Below are positions 11,512 through 23,284 of a DNA stretch of 64,000 bases, piece by piece (within the stretch, counting starts at the first letter, position 1; every line of letters begins with the position of its first letter). This DNA is from Epiperipatus broadwayi (Eukaryota; Onychophora; Udeonychophora; Euonychophora; Peripatidae), in assembly GCA_028023455.1 (NCBI GenBank), contig JAQFVV010012394.1, forward strand, positions 26,609,053 to 26,673,052, in the 5' to 3' direction. The translations under genes were made by a program, and so were the position numbers. The notes beneath the pieces are model-generated. The model saw nothing but the letters and a program-made list of their open reading frames with translations, searched no databases and was not told the origin of the DNA.

Positions 11512-11916
11512 AAGTGTAATAATGCTCAAGGCTAAATGGATTTATAAATAATCATTAAAAACCAGTCAACACTAGACAATCCCAATATCAAAATAATCAA
11601 TTCCTAACTGTTGCTAAGGCAACCTCTTTTAACAATAAGGGTGGAATCCACCTTATTGTTAAAAGGGAGGTTGTCTTGACAACAGTTAGAAATTGTTGAT
11701 TGAAATTGGGATTGTCTAAGTGATAACAATCAACAATTTCTAACTGTTGTCAAGGCAACCTCCTTTTAACAAAAAGGGATTCCCCCCTTATTGTTAAAAG
11801 AAGGTTGATTTGACAATAGTTAAAAAACTGTTGATTGTTATTGATATTGGGATTGTCTAAGTATTGACTGGTTTTTAATGATTACTTATAAACCCATTTA
11901 TCCTTGAGCATTATTA
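11512..11916. repeat. Multi-hairpin palindromic element (FB5)
   Basis: The outer arms pair across the whole block: left 'aatgctcaaggctaaatgg' with right 'cccatttatccttgagcatt', and 'aaaccagtcaacac' with 'gtattgactggttt'. Inside are two further hairpins: 11610-11690, where 'cctcttttaacaataaggg' pairs with its complement, and 11750-11815. The unit 'caatcaacaatttctaactgttg' (in pieces) is thus present four times in alternating orientation. A diverged single arm lies at 54465-54560. No duplication was resolved. Confidence 0.8.
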
Positions 11917-12237
11917 CACATATTCATATAAGTGTGTACACATTTTTTATAAGTTTCCAGTTTGAGTTGAATGTTCCCTTACTGCATCACCTTCAAGTCA
12001 GGTATACAGAATTCAGATGCTATTACGTTCATTTTAAAATGTAAATCCTAAAAATACGAATCTGCTAATAATAACCAATAAAAGATCAAATCATTATAGA
12101 AAATAATACTACAAACAATATCCTTCACAATCACCCTATTTAATAGCAAACTGTTCAGGCAATAAGATAATTATCCAAATATATTATTTCTTTTTTAAAA
12201 AAATAAAATAAAATAATACAATTAAAATGCTTTATAG

Positions 12238-12775
12238 ATGTAAACGATGTGATGTGATGTGATGTGTTATGGCTTCTCCTTAAACGAAGTCAAGAATATC
12301 TCAGCAATTATGCCCAGATAAACCTGTTAGCCACTTTATTTTACATTCCCCACTCTAAAATTACCCATAATTTGTTCTATCCCATTTCCACAACATAATT
12401 TTTGTCAACTCTATAACCTTTATATCTAAATCCCCCTTATCTTTTCCCAAACCCAGCATAAAAACCAATAATTCACTTTCTGTATAATCACTCTGTTCAT
12501 ATTTATTTTTCCACAACTTCATTATATGTACCCTTTCTGTTTTCAAACATTTACATTCAATTAACAAATGCCTAATATTTTCAATTCCTTCCTTACATAA
12601 TTTACAAAATAAATCACCCATATTTTTCCATTCACATGTATATTCTTTTGTAGCTAAAGATCCCGTTCGAGCCTTAAACAATAAACTACTTTCCTTACTA
12701 TTATCATATATTAACCCACACCTAATATTCTGTTTATTTCTATATATATTTAAACTCTTTTTAATTTGTTATAGT
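12238..12775 (-). mobile_element. LINE-B 3' end: RT C-terminus with open frame
   Basis: Minus strand. A frame of 106 codons (12681-12361) begins MFKARTGSLATKEYTCEW and contains a Cys-rich 'CKLCKEGIENIRHLLIEC' segment, the C-terminal zinc-knuckle-like region found after the RT in several non-LTR clades. Upstream codons to about 12770 extend the homology (INRILGVGLIYDN). It is followed by a 3' UTR ending in a (TGTGA)n-like tail at 12238-12262 in plus orientation 'gatgtgatgtgatgtgatgtg'. It is homologous to the plus-strand copy at 33.6-34.0 kb. The clade was not assigned. Confidence 0.8.
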
Positions 12776-12813
12776 GCTGCCATCTGTTTCAAGATTGAGC
12801 AATCAAGAGATAA

Positions 12814-12964
12814 TAGATTATTAAATCCGTATCCACAGGTATTCTATCCATTTTTAATCAATAGATATTAGATGGTAGCAATTATTAAATTCATATCCAT
12901 TACTACGCTGTACTTATGTTCACAATATGGTCAGAGTGGCACAAAGTACGGATTTAATAATCTA
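12814..12964. mobile_element. Small MITE-like element with perfect 18-bp terminal inverted repeats
   Basis: Positions 12814-12831 (tagattattaaatccgta) are the perfect reverse complement of 12947-12964. Total length is about 151 bp and there is no coding capacity. A related internal 'attaaattcatatcc' lies at 12885. Flanks do not show a clear duplication, so class assignment is tentative. Confidence 0.6.
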
Positions 12965-14100
12965 ATATTTATTAATTACTCAAGGGGAGGGGGGTGATTT
13001 GTTCTTGTTATTATCTCGTGTAACGTGAATAAACAATCAAAAAATACAAATGAAGGTAATGATATTTAAATGAACTGAGACAGAACATCGATTTTGTCAT
13101 CAATTATTACTCAAGATTACTATAATGTGAAATGTTTATCCAACAATCTTAATCTTTATGGGCGGCTTTAAGATTTGGTCTTATTTCTACATTTACAAAT
13201 AATATTTAAAATAAACTACTTCTTTATTAATGAGTATTAATATTGTATTCCATTGCATGATGGAAAACTACGGTTTCTTTTCACAGTTACTGTGAACAAC
13301 ATTTTTCAAGATTAAAAATGTATAAGTTATGTAAAATATTTTAAATTATTCCACGAGTGACGTAGTAAGTATAAGAATACATAGTTCGACTGCTATTCAA
13401 AATTCTATTAAAATGAAAAGTTTTTTTTTATAAAATAGTTATAGTTCGCTATTCAATAAATATATATATATTTAAAAAACGTAAACAGATATCAATATTA
13501 AAGAATTTGAATTTTTTCTCTTTTAACATTTATATGCGTGGGTATTTTAAAACTCCTATTCTATTGTATATTCTTAAAACATAAAATAAAGATATCTGAA
13601 AATGACGTAAAAATGCATGTCATGCCAAACCAACACTTTGCAGTTGGCACCCGATCACAATTCTCTTACAAATATCTTTATCGTTTGTTTATTATTATCA
13701 ATATAAAATGATTAGACTTTGATTTACAAGGATCAAACTTATTGGACTCACAACTTTGATACCAACCACTTCAGATAATTATATTAACAATTATTATTAA
13801 TGACTTAAATAACTAAAGATTATCCCTATATCCAATATAAACTTTAAATTTCAGTTAAAGATTAATATATCCATTTTTAATTAGACATAATTACATGAAA
13901 TGACTCAATTTCATCTCCCTTTTTTTTCCATTTGTAATACTTTTTAAGACATATATAAGATGTCCACCACACATTCTTAAAACTTATGAATGAAGACAGA
14001 AAAGCAAATGCCCCCAAAATGTAAACTTTGTACTGAAACAGTAATTTCAGCTGGCCTAACACCTTCTCACATGTCTTCATCAAACTGCTAAAATTTAATA
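12965..14100. other. No gene seen
   Basis: Noncoding AT-rich sequence with short A/T runs. Frames on either strand look random. No recognised repeat. Confidence 0.55.
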
Positions 14101-14103
14101 CAC

Positions 14104-14234
14104 AAAATAATATGAAAATGTCAAGCGTTGATGGTCGAGAGGTCAGCACAGCCGCCTTACAAGCAGTTATCCCAGGTTAGCAGGTTCACTTCTCGGATGA
14201 TGCTATGACAAGGGGGAAAAAATAATATGAAAAT
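14104..14234 (+). mobile_element. SINE-C, tRNA-derived, with 16-bp target duplication
   Basis: The element (14120-14218) is flanked by perfect 16-bp duplications 'aaaataatatgaaaat' at 14104-14119 and 14219-14234. The body has an A-box-like 'ggtcgagaggtcagcac' and a B-box-like 'caggttcacttctc', as in class II (Ser/Leu-like) tRNAs. It ends 'gatgctatgacaaggggg' plus A's. A second, better-preserved copy is at 50733. As the boxes are imperfect it is a SINE, not a working tRNA gene. Confidence 0.85.
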
Positions 14235-14509
14235 CTCTAACATAATAATTAACACATTTATCTGAAGTAGATGGAGTCATATAAGGGAGTGCAAGAAATT
14301 TAGCACCCATAGTTCAAATTGTAGTAGTGTATATACACACACATCTTTAATACTCAAATTAATGCACATAGTTTGTTCTACCATCTCCCATAACTTTCAG
14401 ATTTAATAAATAAAAAGTACTCAGACATCTGAACCAATCAGCAACAAACAAAAGTATGTGTTATATTTTTCTGAAAGTTTGTGATGATGGAATTTTCATA
14501 ATTATTATA

Positions 14510-14772
14510 CCTTTGGACTATTTCCATCAACTAACATTAATTGTTAAATATCTTTAGAAAAATTCAAATTTTATTTAATGTTTTCAAATATATTAAATTG
14601 TTAATAATAGCACACAGGTTAGTTTTTTTAGTAATATTATTCTTCATTTTTTTTCAAGCACTGCTCACCTGGCCAGTGAAAGTACTAGCACGGGGATCAA
14701 ATTGGAATTTTATATTCAAGAATATTGAATTTAAAGAATGCTCTAACCAATTGAGTTATCATACTAAAGGAA
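14510..14772 (-). mobile_element. SINE-B, tRNA-derived, minus orientation
   Basis: On the minus strand the head reads 'gataactcaattggttagagcattc' (in pieces; A box 'taactcaattgg') and a B-box-like 'aatttgatcccc' about 60 bp on. It is followed by the conserved body 'gtgctagtactttcac' and the 3' end 'aaatttgaatttttctaaagatattta'-like. Other copies in the window are at 14.9, 25.4, 26.2 and 61.0 kb. Confidence 0.75.
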
Positions 14773-14876
14773 ACAGTCAGAAGAAATGTTCCCAAATTTA
14801 TCTATGAGGATCTTCTTGATTTTTCCTTTCATTAGCTTTGATCTTACGAAAAAGTCGAGAACTCAGATGGACACTA

Positions 14877-15145
14877 ATAGATTTTCTATTGACTGTTGCC
14901 TTTGGAAGAATAGATCAGTTGGGTGGAACATCGTCTTACATTCAATATTCACAAAACTAAAAGTCCATGTTCGATATCCATGCTAATATTGTCACTGGTT
15001 AGAGCAGCAATATCTGAAAAAGTGAGTAAAAAACTACTACATGAATCATTATGTTATTATTGTGTGTTATTATCAACAGAGAATGTATTTGGAAAGTTTA
15101 AATAAAGTGCGCATTTTTCTAAAGATATTCAATATGGACATAGTC
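14877..15145 (+). mobile_element. SINE-B, tRNA-derived, plus orientation
   Basis: The head 'gaatagatcagttgggtgg' (A-box-like) and 'agtccatgttcgatatcc' (B-box-like) are followed by the shared body 'catgctaatattgtcactggt' and the 3' segment 'aaagtttaaataaagtgcgc' then 'ttttctaaagatatt'. It lies head-to-head with the copy at 14.5-14.77 kb. Confidence 0.7.
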
Positions 15146-16780
15146 TAAAATGACTTCACACATACCAATATAAAAAGTCTAACATGAACTATTAAGTTAA
15201 TTCTGTTTTTTCCAATCACAAAAGAAATACTGGACATAAATTTTATCCTCAAATAATTAACACTGTCTTCAATGAGCCCAATGATAGAAAGAAGAAGATA
15301 AAAGAGATGTGGTTTATTGCCAAGTCTAATAATTGAGTGTACCACTAAGCATATACTGGAATATTAAATGGTAGTTTAGTTAAATCATCATGATTATGGT
15401 GCATAGTACTGAAAGGGTGCTCAGCTAAATATTACTACTATTTCCAAATATTTCTTCTCTGTATGATGTACAGATATAAGTGTGTGCATAATTACTACAT
15501 GTGTATACGTATGTCATCAATATCAATTATTTGTTTAAGAATGGAATCCAAACGGTGTCAAAATACTCATTACATGCTTTCTTAGCTTTGCTTTCATATT
15601 TGATTTACTCATTTAAACCTTTCATCCTTGATTGTTCTTCATTTCCATAATTTTCTCAGTATATATCTTCCTTCACCTTAGTATTCTTAACCTCACCCAA
15701 TAAAGTTATTTCCTTTTTTCAATTTTCTTCAAATGCATCTATTCTATTTACTTCAAGGTTTTCAATAGTGAGTGAATCTATTCTTAATTCCAGTTTCAAT
15801 AATCTTCAAAATAATCTTATTCTACTATTTTTATTGATATCATTCTCATAATAATTCTCATTCCTATCTTAGCCACCCACCAATTTAAGCATTAACTAAT
15901 TCTACGAGTGTTGTTTTACCTTTTTTTTTCTCACCTGTCTTTACTACTTTATTAACTTCAGTTTCATATCTCTGAATATGGTCATGTCATCAATAAATTT
16001 AATGAATTAACCTCTTTTCCTTTCAATATCTACTCTACTCTTTTCTTAAAAAGCAAAATCTCATCTAAATGAATATAAAATAAAACTGAAGATAAAAATA
16101 CTGTCTTTTTAAGCTTACCTATTCTAAAAATATGGCTAATTGAATAAATATATTAGTTATATAATTCTAATAATTTTAACAAGCCTGTAAAAAAATTAGG
16201 GTTTATCAAATATGGAACGCTAAAACGATAAATCTATTCATGCAAAAAGCTAAGTCTGAAATCATGTGAATAGATTAATTCTACAATAAATATATATTTC
16301 TTTCGCTGTGCATAATTTCAAAATATGTAGTAGAATTATCCATATTTGCTCTCACAGATGCCAATTCAAAATTGATAAAACAAATATTAATTTTCACCCT
16401 GTCATTTCCCCCCCCCCTCCCACAAAGTTCAGTATTTAAAAATAAATTTATCCGGGTTAGAAATAATATAATTTTTCGCCCATAGAATGATTGCTAACGC
16501 TCATGAACATATTTATCTGAGGGAAGGGGTTCCATAGTTGTGAGTGCTGGAAGTTTGGCACCTTTCGATTAAATTGTAATAATTTTATACTGATAAATAA
16601 TGAGTAAGAACAATGTAGCCATATAATCTGGAATAACTGAAGAGTCCTGGTTGAGCATAAATAAATATTGGGAGTCATTTATTTTTTTTGAAGGTCTATA
16701 TTTATGTGTTTAAAGTATACTTGGTGAAATGGAAAGTTATAAATACATTTAATATTAGAAAATAAAAGAAATATTATTGT
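15146..16780. other. No gene seen; presumed intron or intergenic DNA
   Basis: AT-rich DNA downstream, in gene direction, of the exon at 16.8-17.3 kb. Includes a C run at 16410-16418. No second exon was recognised. Confidence 0.5.
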
Positions 16781-16783
16781 ATG

Positions 16784-16802
16784 TAATAATAATAATAATA
16801 AC
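16784..16802 (+). repeat. (AAT)n microsatellite abutting the splice donor
   Basis: On the gene strand the donor GTAAGT runs straight into a (TTA)n tract of about six units. Slippage at this point would alter the first intron bases after +6. Confidence 0.8.
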
Positions 16803-16806
16803 TTAC

Positions 16807-17315
16807 CAAATGTTCACCTATTATTATTCCACTATCTGATTCACGATCAGTTCGACACTCAACATGCAGTTCCGGAACTATCCTTTCAACTTCCTCATGA
16901 GCAGAGGCCTCGGAAGTGTCTACACTCTTATTAGACATTTTTGATCCTCTACTAACAAGGTTAGGGTCACTAAAACTGGCCCCATCTGTAGATAAATGTC
17001 GTGTTTTGGTCATAAGCTGAGGTGATCCGCAACTTGATACCACGTAAGTAGCAGCTGATTGCTTAGCACAGGTAAAGGTTGGACTATCCTTTGATATATC
17101 CGGTTGACTTGCAGACAATCTGGTTGCTTCTAAAAGATCCTGATGTTTAGTTTTTTCTTTGCCACCACTCCTAAAACGCTGGGTGTGTCGACAGAAACTA
17201 TTCCAAAAGCGTTTCCGTCGACTGAGATGCTTTTCTTCTACGGGGGCTGGGACCTCTAGACGTTGAGAAATATCCATCACATTTTTAGACTCATTATCGG
17301 CTGGCTCTTTTGGTG
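16807..17315 (-). CDS. Internal coding exon of an unrecognised protein (Ser-rich, basic segment)
   Basis: A 509-nt exon on the minus strand. Acceptor: 'tttttattctag' directly precedes 17315. Donor: GTAAGT at 16806-16801. The first two bases complete a codon from the previous exon, then 169 codons run to the donor in phase 0. The peptide starts PKEPADNESKNVMDISQRLE, has a basic aromatic patch (RRKRFWNSFCRHTQRF), then a polar Ser/Thr-rich region (e.g. 'SASQPDISKDS', 'LSTDGASFSDPNL') and ends 'ESDSGIIIGEHL'. Base composition is clearly richer in G+C than the surroundings. It looks like a disordered cytosolic segment of a larger protein, possibly following a membrane segment because of the basic-aromatic start, but no family was recognised. 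The exon lacks its own start (the internal ATG need not be used). Confidence 0.8.
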
Positions 17316-18120
17316 CTAGAATAAAAACGTATATATATTATTTATTATAAACTTCATAAAATCAATTCTTAATATGTCTTCGTACATAAATATATGTACA
17401 CATACCTACATAATTATAGGTATGAGAGTAAATATTGACAAATAACAGGAATGTCCAACTTATTACATATACATCAAATTTGTTTCATTGTGGAATTAAT
17501 TTTGGCACACTAAACAACAGATCATAAAAATAAAAAATGAAGTTAGATCTTATAAATAAATATTGTAATCAAAAAGGTAACTTTTATTAGTAGACAAAAA
17601 AAAATATAATAAAAATTCAAATTCAGTGAGTCAAACAAAAAAAAAAATTGTTCTGAATTCAATCTGAAATAGACATTTATACACATGTAAAATTTTTAGG
17701 ACTAACCCAATGTGAATCCATAATTGTTTTTAACTTTTATCATCGTAATTGTTTGCCCCTTTTAAATTTTACAGTTTTGGTCCTTATGAAAATTATTTCC
17801 CATAATAAAATTGATAAAAAATAAGGTCACATCTGAGTAATTCAAATTTCAAAATGGTAAAGCCCAAAATCAAAAATTGGGTGAAAGCAAAATAGACTCA
17901 AAAGTCTCATTAAACAATATTTAAACTTAAATGTTAACATTTTTTTCAAAATATAATAATGTATTGCAGATATTGTTATATTATGAAAAAAATGTTAAAT
18001 ATATTATCTATAGCATATATTGTTTTAAGTGAAAATTGAATAATAGTATGCATATAAATTCAAAGATAAAAAAATTGGTCCATCATCTATAAAATGTTGG
18101 ACATGCCAGACATATAGAGA
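17316..18120. other. Presumed intron upstream of the exon; no gene seen
   Basis: AT-rich, with A runs near 17600-17650. No other exon with matching phase was recognised. Confidence 0.5.
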
Positions 18121-18149
18121 AAATGACACTATATATATATAATCAACAA

Positions 18150-18485
18150 TAGATATGAGAAAATTATATCCATGTAAATAGATATAACCTTTAACTTTTG
18201 GGGTTGCTAAGAAACTATCAATTACTACTAATTAACATTCCCTGAGACTAAATGAGTTTTCTCATTAACCTATAATAGTTCTTTTGGAGGGGTTTTCTAT
18301 TGAAGTAAAGAGCTATTTGAGAAAATTTGTTTAGCCTCAATGGTTGTCAATTAGTAGTAAATGACAGTTTCTTAGCAACAATAAAAGCAAAAAAAATTAT
18401 CTCTGTTTATATGAATACAATCTCATTTCTATTCTTTATTACAACAATAATCCATGGAAATATTTAATTTAGCATATGTATATAT
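18150..18485. mobile_element. Foldback element FB6
   Basis: Inverted arms: left about 18155-18265 ('gagaaaattatatccatg', 'ggttgctaagaaactatc', 'aattactactaatta') and right about 18310-18440 (their complements 'tagtagtaa', 'gacagtttcttagcaac', 'tttatatgaat'). A single-arm relative is at 26.48-26.74 kb, sharing the outer segment ending 'aaatatttaat'. The minus strand of the right arm and the plus strand of the left arm each read 'gctaagaaact(a/g)tc', a GAAAC...(A/G)TC arrangement like a hammerhead 3' half, but no CTGANGA box is present. Confidence 0.65.
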
Positions 18486-19830
18486 GCATAGCTTGATCAA
18501 TCAAAAAATGATTGATTGTATTTCCAAACTATCTGAAGTGCCATTTCTGAATCAACATATGTATTATATAATGATAGTTTAACTATTCACTACAAAATTT
18601 TAAGGGTGTTGGTGGATTTGGATCACAAGTTATGACATGAAATGTAACAATGTGGTTTGTATCTTAACTACTGATGGAATAACATGTTAATATCAAATTT
18701 TGTTTTACAATGGACAAAACACCATTGTTATTAATGATTCAAAGTGTGTATGGGTGGTGAAGCCATGAATTGCAAGATTGTGTTTTTCAGGATTTCATGA
18801 TAGCAGGAAGAGCATTGAAGATACCTTGAAGACATAACAATTCATACTGTAACTTGAGAATCAGACATGACCGATTAGATTTTATAGTATGAAATACTCA
18901 TAACAATCTTATTAATTTATTAAAAATAAAAAATGTAATAATTAAACTTAAAGGTTTTTTTTTTTCAAAACTTTGTCACATATTTTTAAAATATCATACC
19001 ATGTTGATGTTACGTATGCTTGTAAACAACTGTGATAATTTTACTACTAAAATGTAATGAATTAAGTCAATATTATTACCACATGTTTGAAAAAAATCTT
19101 AAAAACATGAAATAAAACCTTAATGTATTTGCAATGCTGACCATTATGACCAAAATGATGGACAAAATATTAAACATGTATTTAATATTTTTGAGATTTA
19201 CTAAAATTCTTGGTAAAATTAATAAAAATTATATATTTTTAAAATTTTATACATTATCACACATTATTCTTTTAAATACTGATTTAACTCTCTGCATATA
19301 GTTCAATATTTAAATTTTTATAAAATTGAAAATAATAGGACTAAATAGTCTAGATTGGATATCAAATGAATAAACAATACAAGACTTCCTAAAAAGGTGT
19401 TTTATGGTGAACTTGAGCATGGGTTTCATAGGAAAGTTATACCTTATCTATTTATAAGGATTATCTGAAGGACGTTCTGAAGAAGTGCAATGCCAATTGT
19501 TTCCATGGTGAGATATGGCCGAGAGTAAAATTCATAGAAAAGCTACTATTGGACATGGCATCGAAATATTACTGAAAGACAAGTTTTTGCTGAAGAAGTT
19601 AAAATAACAATATCATAAAATATCAAATAAATGAACCAGCATGTTCTAAATGGTGTATTTATGGTTCTCATATAGGCTTGTATAGACATGGCAAAACTGA
19701 TTTCTAGATCAGTTTTTCTCTCTCATTTTCTTTCTTTTTTTTATTATTAAGTTAAAAATGATTATATTAGCTTACGAGTGGCTCTTTATCATTATTATCT
19801 ACCAACAATAAATAAACTTTACACTATGTG
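18486..19830. other. No gene seen
   Basis: AT-rich noncoding sequence. No repeats recognised beyond short A/T runs. Confidence 0.5.
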
Positions 19831-19831
19831 A

Positions 19832-20400
19832 TCATCATCATCATCATCATCAACCATTATCAATCCACTGCAGGATGAAGGTATCTCCAAGTTTAATCCA
19901 TCTTCTCTGATCTTTAGCTTCTCTTCTCCACATCACCCCTGCATACTTTCTTATTTCATCCATCCATCTCACATGTGGCCTCTTTCTGGGTCTTTTACAA
20001 TCTCTTGAAATCCTGTTTAAGATTTCAATTGTCCATCTATTATCATCTCTTCTAGCAATATGTCCAGCCCAACTCCACTTCAATCTAATTTTTTCAATGA
20101 GGTCAGTAACACCTGTTTGTTCTCTTACCCATACATTGCGTTTTCGATCTCTTCTTGTTACTCCCAACATGCATCTCTCCATACTTCTTTGAGTGGTCTG
20201 GAGTCGCTGTATTGCTCTTCTATTAAATGTCCAAGTCTCAGACCCATAAGTAAGAACTGGTAAAACACATTTGTTTAAAACCTTCCTTTTCAAACACATA
20301 GGCATATTTTCTTTTAGTATCAAGTTATTTCTACCAAAAGCACTCCAACCAAGTTTAATTCTGTGATTAATTTCATCCATTATGTTTCCATCTGTATTAA
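19832..20400 (-). mobile_element. RTE-like LINE 3' end with intact 176-codon frame
   Basis: Minus strand. The frame 20380-19850 starts MDEINHRIKLGWSAFG and contains 'LPVLTYGSETWTFNRRA', 'CMLGVTRRD', 'WAGHIARRDDNRW' and 'RPHVRWMDEIRK' before a stop. It is then followed by a pure (GAT)n-type tail (plus strand 'atcatcatc...' at 19831-19850). It is the RT thumb/C-terminal domain of the same family as at 44.1-46.7 kb and 5.1-6.7 kb, 5'-truncated at about 20400. The open frame implies the youngest copy of this family in the window. Confidence 0.9.
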
Positions 20401-21290
20401 TAATCTGACCATATATATATATTGTAGTTATTTTTAATTTAACTTAGTATATTTAGATTAATTCTTTAAATTAATAAAATATTACATAGTTTAAACATTT
20501 AACTTTGTACTTTGTCTACAACATTTTTCAAACCATTATTTTAATTTTTCATGTTTCTAATAATAATTAAAATTTTGCGATGTCATAGATAGTGACATCT
20601 TCAATCAAACATTATATTTTAAAGGTGAATTTATTTTATTATATACAATAAATATATACTTAACAATTAAAAGCAGCATGTTTCAAAATTCAAACCAGAA
20701 TTTAATATGCTACATTTAGTAGACAAAAGACGATATAATTGATATTACTTTTTTTACATGTCTCTACATATGTACTTAATTGTATTACAACACAGTAAGT
20801 AGATTTTAATTGATAACTGTGTGGTAATAAATGCTTATAATATAATAGAACAAAATATAAAAATTGTTTCATTTGAAGTTTAATGAAATAATGTAGATTT
20901 TCCCAAAAAAAAAAAAAAATTATATGTTAATAATTTAATAATAGTTTTATATTTAAAAAGAGCAACACATACTAATATAAAAAAATTTGGCCTGCTAAAC
21001 TTGTATTTAACCAATAATACATCTTATGATCCCATTTCACATAATGCTTACACAATGCTCTTCAAATAGCAAATTCTTTTTTTTTTTTAACACAATTATG
21101 CTAAGAGCATTTATTAATTACTAAAGCTGCCACGCGATGGTATAATCATCGTGAGAAAAAAGAATAAATTTGTACGTGGTGGACGTAGATAAAAAGATTA
21201 TTGTTAAAAATAAGATCTGACCAGATTCAACTTAAAATTAATATGATTAAAAAAAAACCCTTACTATTTATAAACTGTAGATGTAAAAAG
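20401..21290. other. No gene seen
   Basis: AT-rich spacer. Nothing recognised. Confidence 0.5.
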
Positions 21291-21295
21291 CAAAG

Positions 21296-21518
21296 TATAT
21301 GATAAACAGGCAAAATTCTCCATACAGTATTGTCATTCAGTGCAAGCCAGAGTAATCAATAGATGCCGGAAGGATTGTGCATAAAATCCCCATCTTGATT
21401 ACTCTGGCTTGCAATGAGTGGCATTACTGTATGGAGAATTTTGCCTGTTTTAATAACAATTATAAGCAAGCATAAGAAATTGTGATCATGTGATGTTTAT
21501 TGACTTATATGATAAACA
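21296..21518 (+). mobile_element. FB1 foldback element with 13-bp target duplication
   Basis: The element 21309-21505 is flanked by perfect 'tatatgataaaca' at 21296-21308 and 21506-21518. The antisense arm ('ggcaaaattctcc' to 'aaaatccccatc') is joined to a shorter sense arm ('ttgattactctggc' to 'gagaattttgcc'). The tail at 21448-21505 contains 'tgatcatgtgatgttt'. The arms are truncated before the hammerhead, so only the outer parts are present. Confidence 0.9.
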
Positions 21519-22975
21519 TTCAAACAATTCCTAACTAAATACAACTTTCAAATATTAGTTTACTGATTTTATTAAACAAAATATTTATATACTGTTTTAA
21601 TATTAATCAGAGATAAAATCTTCTAACTAATAAGAACTGGTCATGTTATTGCCATGCCCCAATGTCAAAACTGTCTACATAATGAACCAAAATGAATCAT
21701 TTGTATAGGCTGATTTGAGTTAACCTGTATCACTGATAAAAATTTCACACTCATTAAAGTTATTGTCTGACTTAACATGTAAATAACTGTTTGAAAAATG
21801 ACTTGTTTTTTCAATACATAGATATTTTTGATACCGAAGAGCATGGCATTAACGTGATGCATGTGTAAAAATCGGGGAAATAATATTATGTTAGAATTAT
21901 ATATTATGTAAAAGTCATTTTGAATTCTTGAACCTTTGTTAAATTAGTTCAATGGATTTTTCAATGGAAGAAAAAAACTACAAGATTAAGTTGCATCAAA
22001 GGTCAAGTGACGTTTAATGTAAAAAAAAAATAAATCTCTTTTTCATTAACATCTCAAATAAAAAAAAACGTTTGATGTGCAACAAAGTTTTTTTAAAAAT
22101 GTATCAATAGGTAAAAGTTGTACAAAATAATCTAAGTAACAAATTACATGTAACTATTACACTCAGTTAACTAAATTGGTGGTTCTTTTACGAATCTTTA
22201 GATTTTGAATTCATCATTACTACTAATTAATTATTTTTTCCAGGGTAATATGAGCTGAGAAAAGAATATATAAAAATCCCTTGAGTAAAGAAAACATTTT
22301 AGAAAAAGAAAGTTAAAATTCTTGCTGATCATTGAATTGATGTAAAGCCTACATTACTACTGTTTACTCAAAATAAACATTGGAAATATTTAGAACAACC
22401 TTAATGCATTCTGGGTACTGAACACTCTTGTCAAAGACAATAGTTACATTCAAAATAATAAAAAAATACAAATTATACTTTTGTTTACATTCCAGAATGC
22501 ATTCAACAAATAGTGTTCAGGTGAATGTATTTTCAATGCATGCACATTTAAATGCGTGACTAGAGTGTTAAACACCAAAACTGCATCAAGACTGTATTTT
22601 TTTTCTGAATATGGCATGGTATTTAATTTATTATACTTCAGTAATGACATTATCATATTTATTAGTGATATTGATAAATATATAAATCTTGTGCAATTTG
22701 TTTCTACCCTATCAAAATGGATTACTGCACATTATGCTCTGTGTGTTTTGGCACAGTGATAGAGTAATGAATTTGAGAGCTAAAAATTCCTAACATTAAA
22801 ACATAACCCTTCTATTATGTCATAGGTGTGTTGTTATATTAACCTATTTTATTTACACTGATAATAAATGTCCAATCAATAATTAAATACTGTTAAAATA
22901 AATCACTTATGTGTTATTTATACATACATATGTGAGTAAATTTACTTTTCCATAAAATAAATAATCAAATATGGT
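21519..22975. other. No gene seen
   Basis: AT-rich spacer. Near 22385-22580 there is an imperfect inverted pair ('gcattctgg...' with 'ccagaatgcatt', and 'gaacactc' with 'gtgttcag'), possibly an old small foldback. No coding region supported. Confidence 0.45.
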
Positions 22976-22984
22976 TTAATGGTC

Positions 22985-23055
22985 AGGAACTCATAAGAAA
23001 TTTGAGCACTGAAAGTGGTAAAGATGGGCCGTAATCCACGAACCTTAAGCTCTAG
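22985..23055 (-). mobile_element. SINE-D fragment
   Basis: 'aactcataagaaatttgagcactg' (in pieces) matches the body of SINE-D copies at 57.05, 56.87, 53.72 and 49.03 kb. It is old and degenerate. Confidence 0.45.
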
Positions 23056-23063
23056 AATCTACC

Positions 23064-23282
23064 ATTAATAGATAAACCATTAAACATCACATAACTACCA
23101 TATCCTATGCTTACATTAGCTTTTTAAAATACTGACAACTCTCCATACATTAGTGTCATCTAGTTCAAGTGATAGTAATCTTACATCCACTGATTACTAT
23201 GGCTTGCACTAGGTGGCATAATTGCTGAGATATTCTTGACTTCGTTTAAGGAGAAGCCATAATACATCACATCACATCACTG
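23064..23282 (-). mobile_element. Chimera: FB1 joined to LINE-B 3' end
   Basis: Left: FB1 tail complement (23067-23090), then antisense and sense outer arm pieces (to about 23220, 'gcactaggtggcataa'). This runs straight into the last ~60 bp of LINE-B in plus orientation ('ttgctgagatattcttgac' to the 'catcacatcacatcac' tail at 23282). Read on the minus strand the order is antisense LINE-B end, FB1, FB1 tail, the same order as at 55.0-55.3 kb. No clear duplication was found here. The junction has shared 'ggcataa' letters, consistent with microhomology. Confidence 0.7.
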
Positions 23283-23284
23283 TT

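Noticed and set aside
18155-18265. Hammerhead in FB6 ('gctaagaaactatc')
   Set aside because: Only the GAAAC and cleavage-like half is visible; no CTGANGA box or helix II in any of the three arms.
20060-20263. Plus-strand frame over the RTE-like fragment
   Set aside because: Shadow of the intact minus-strand LINE frame.
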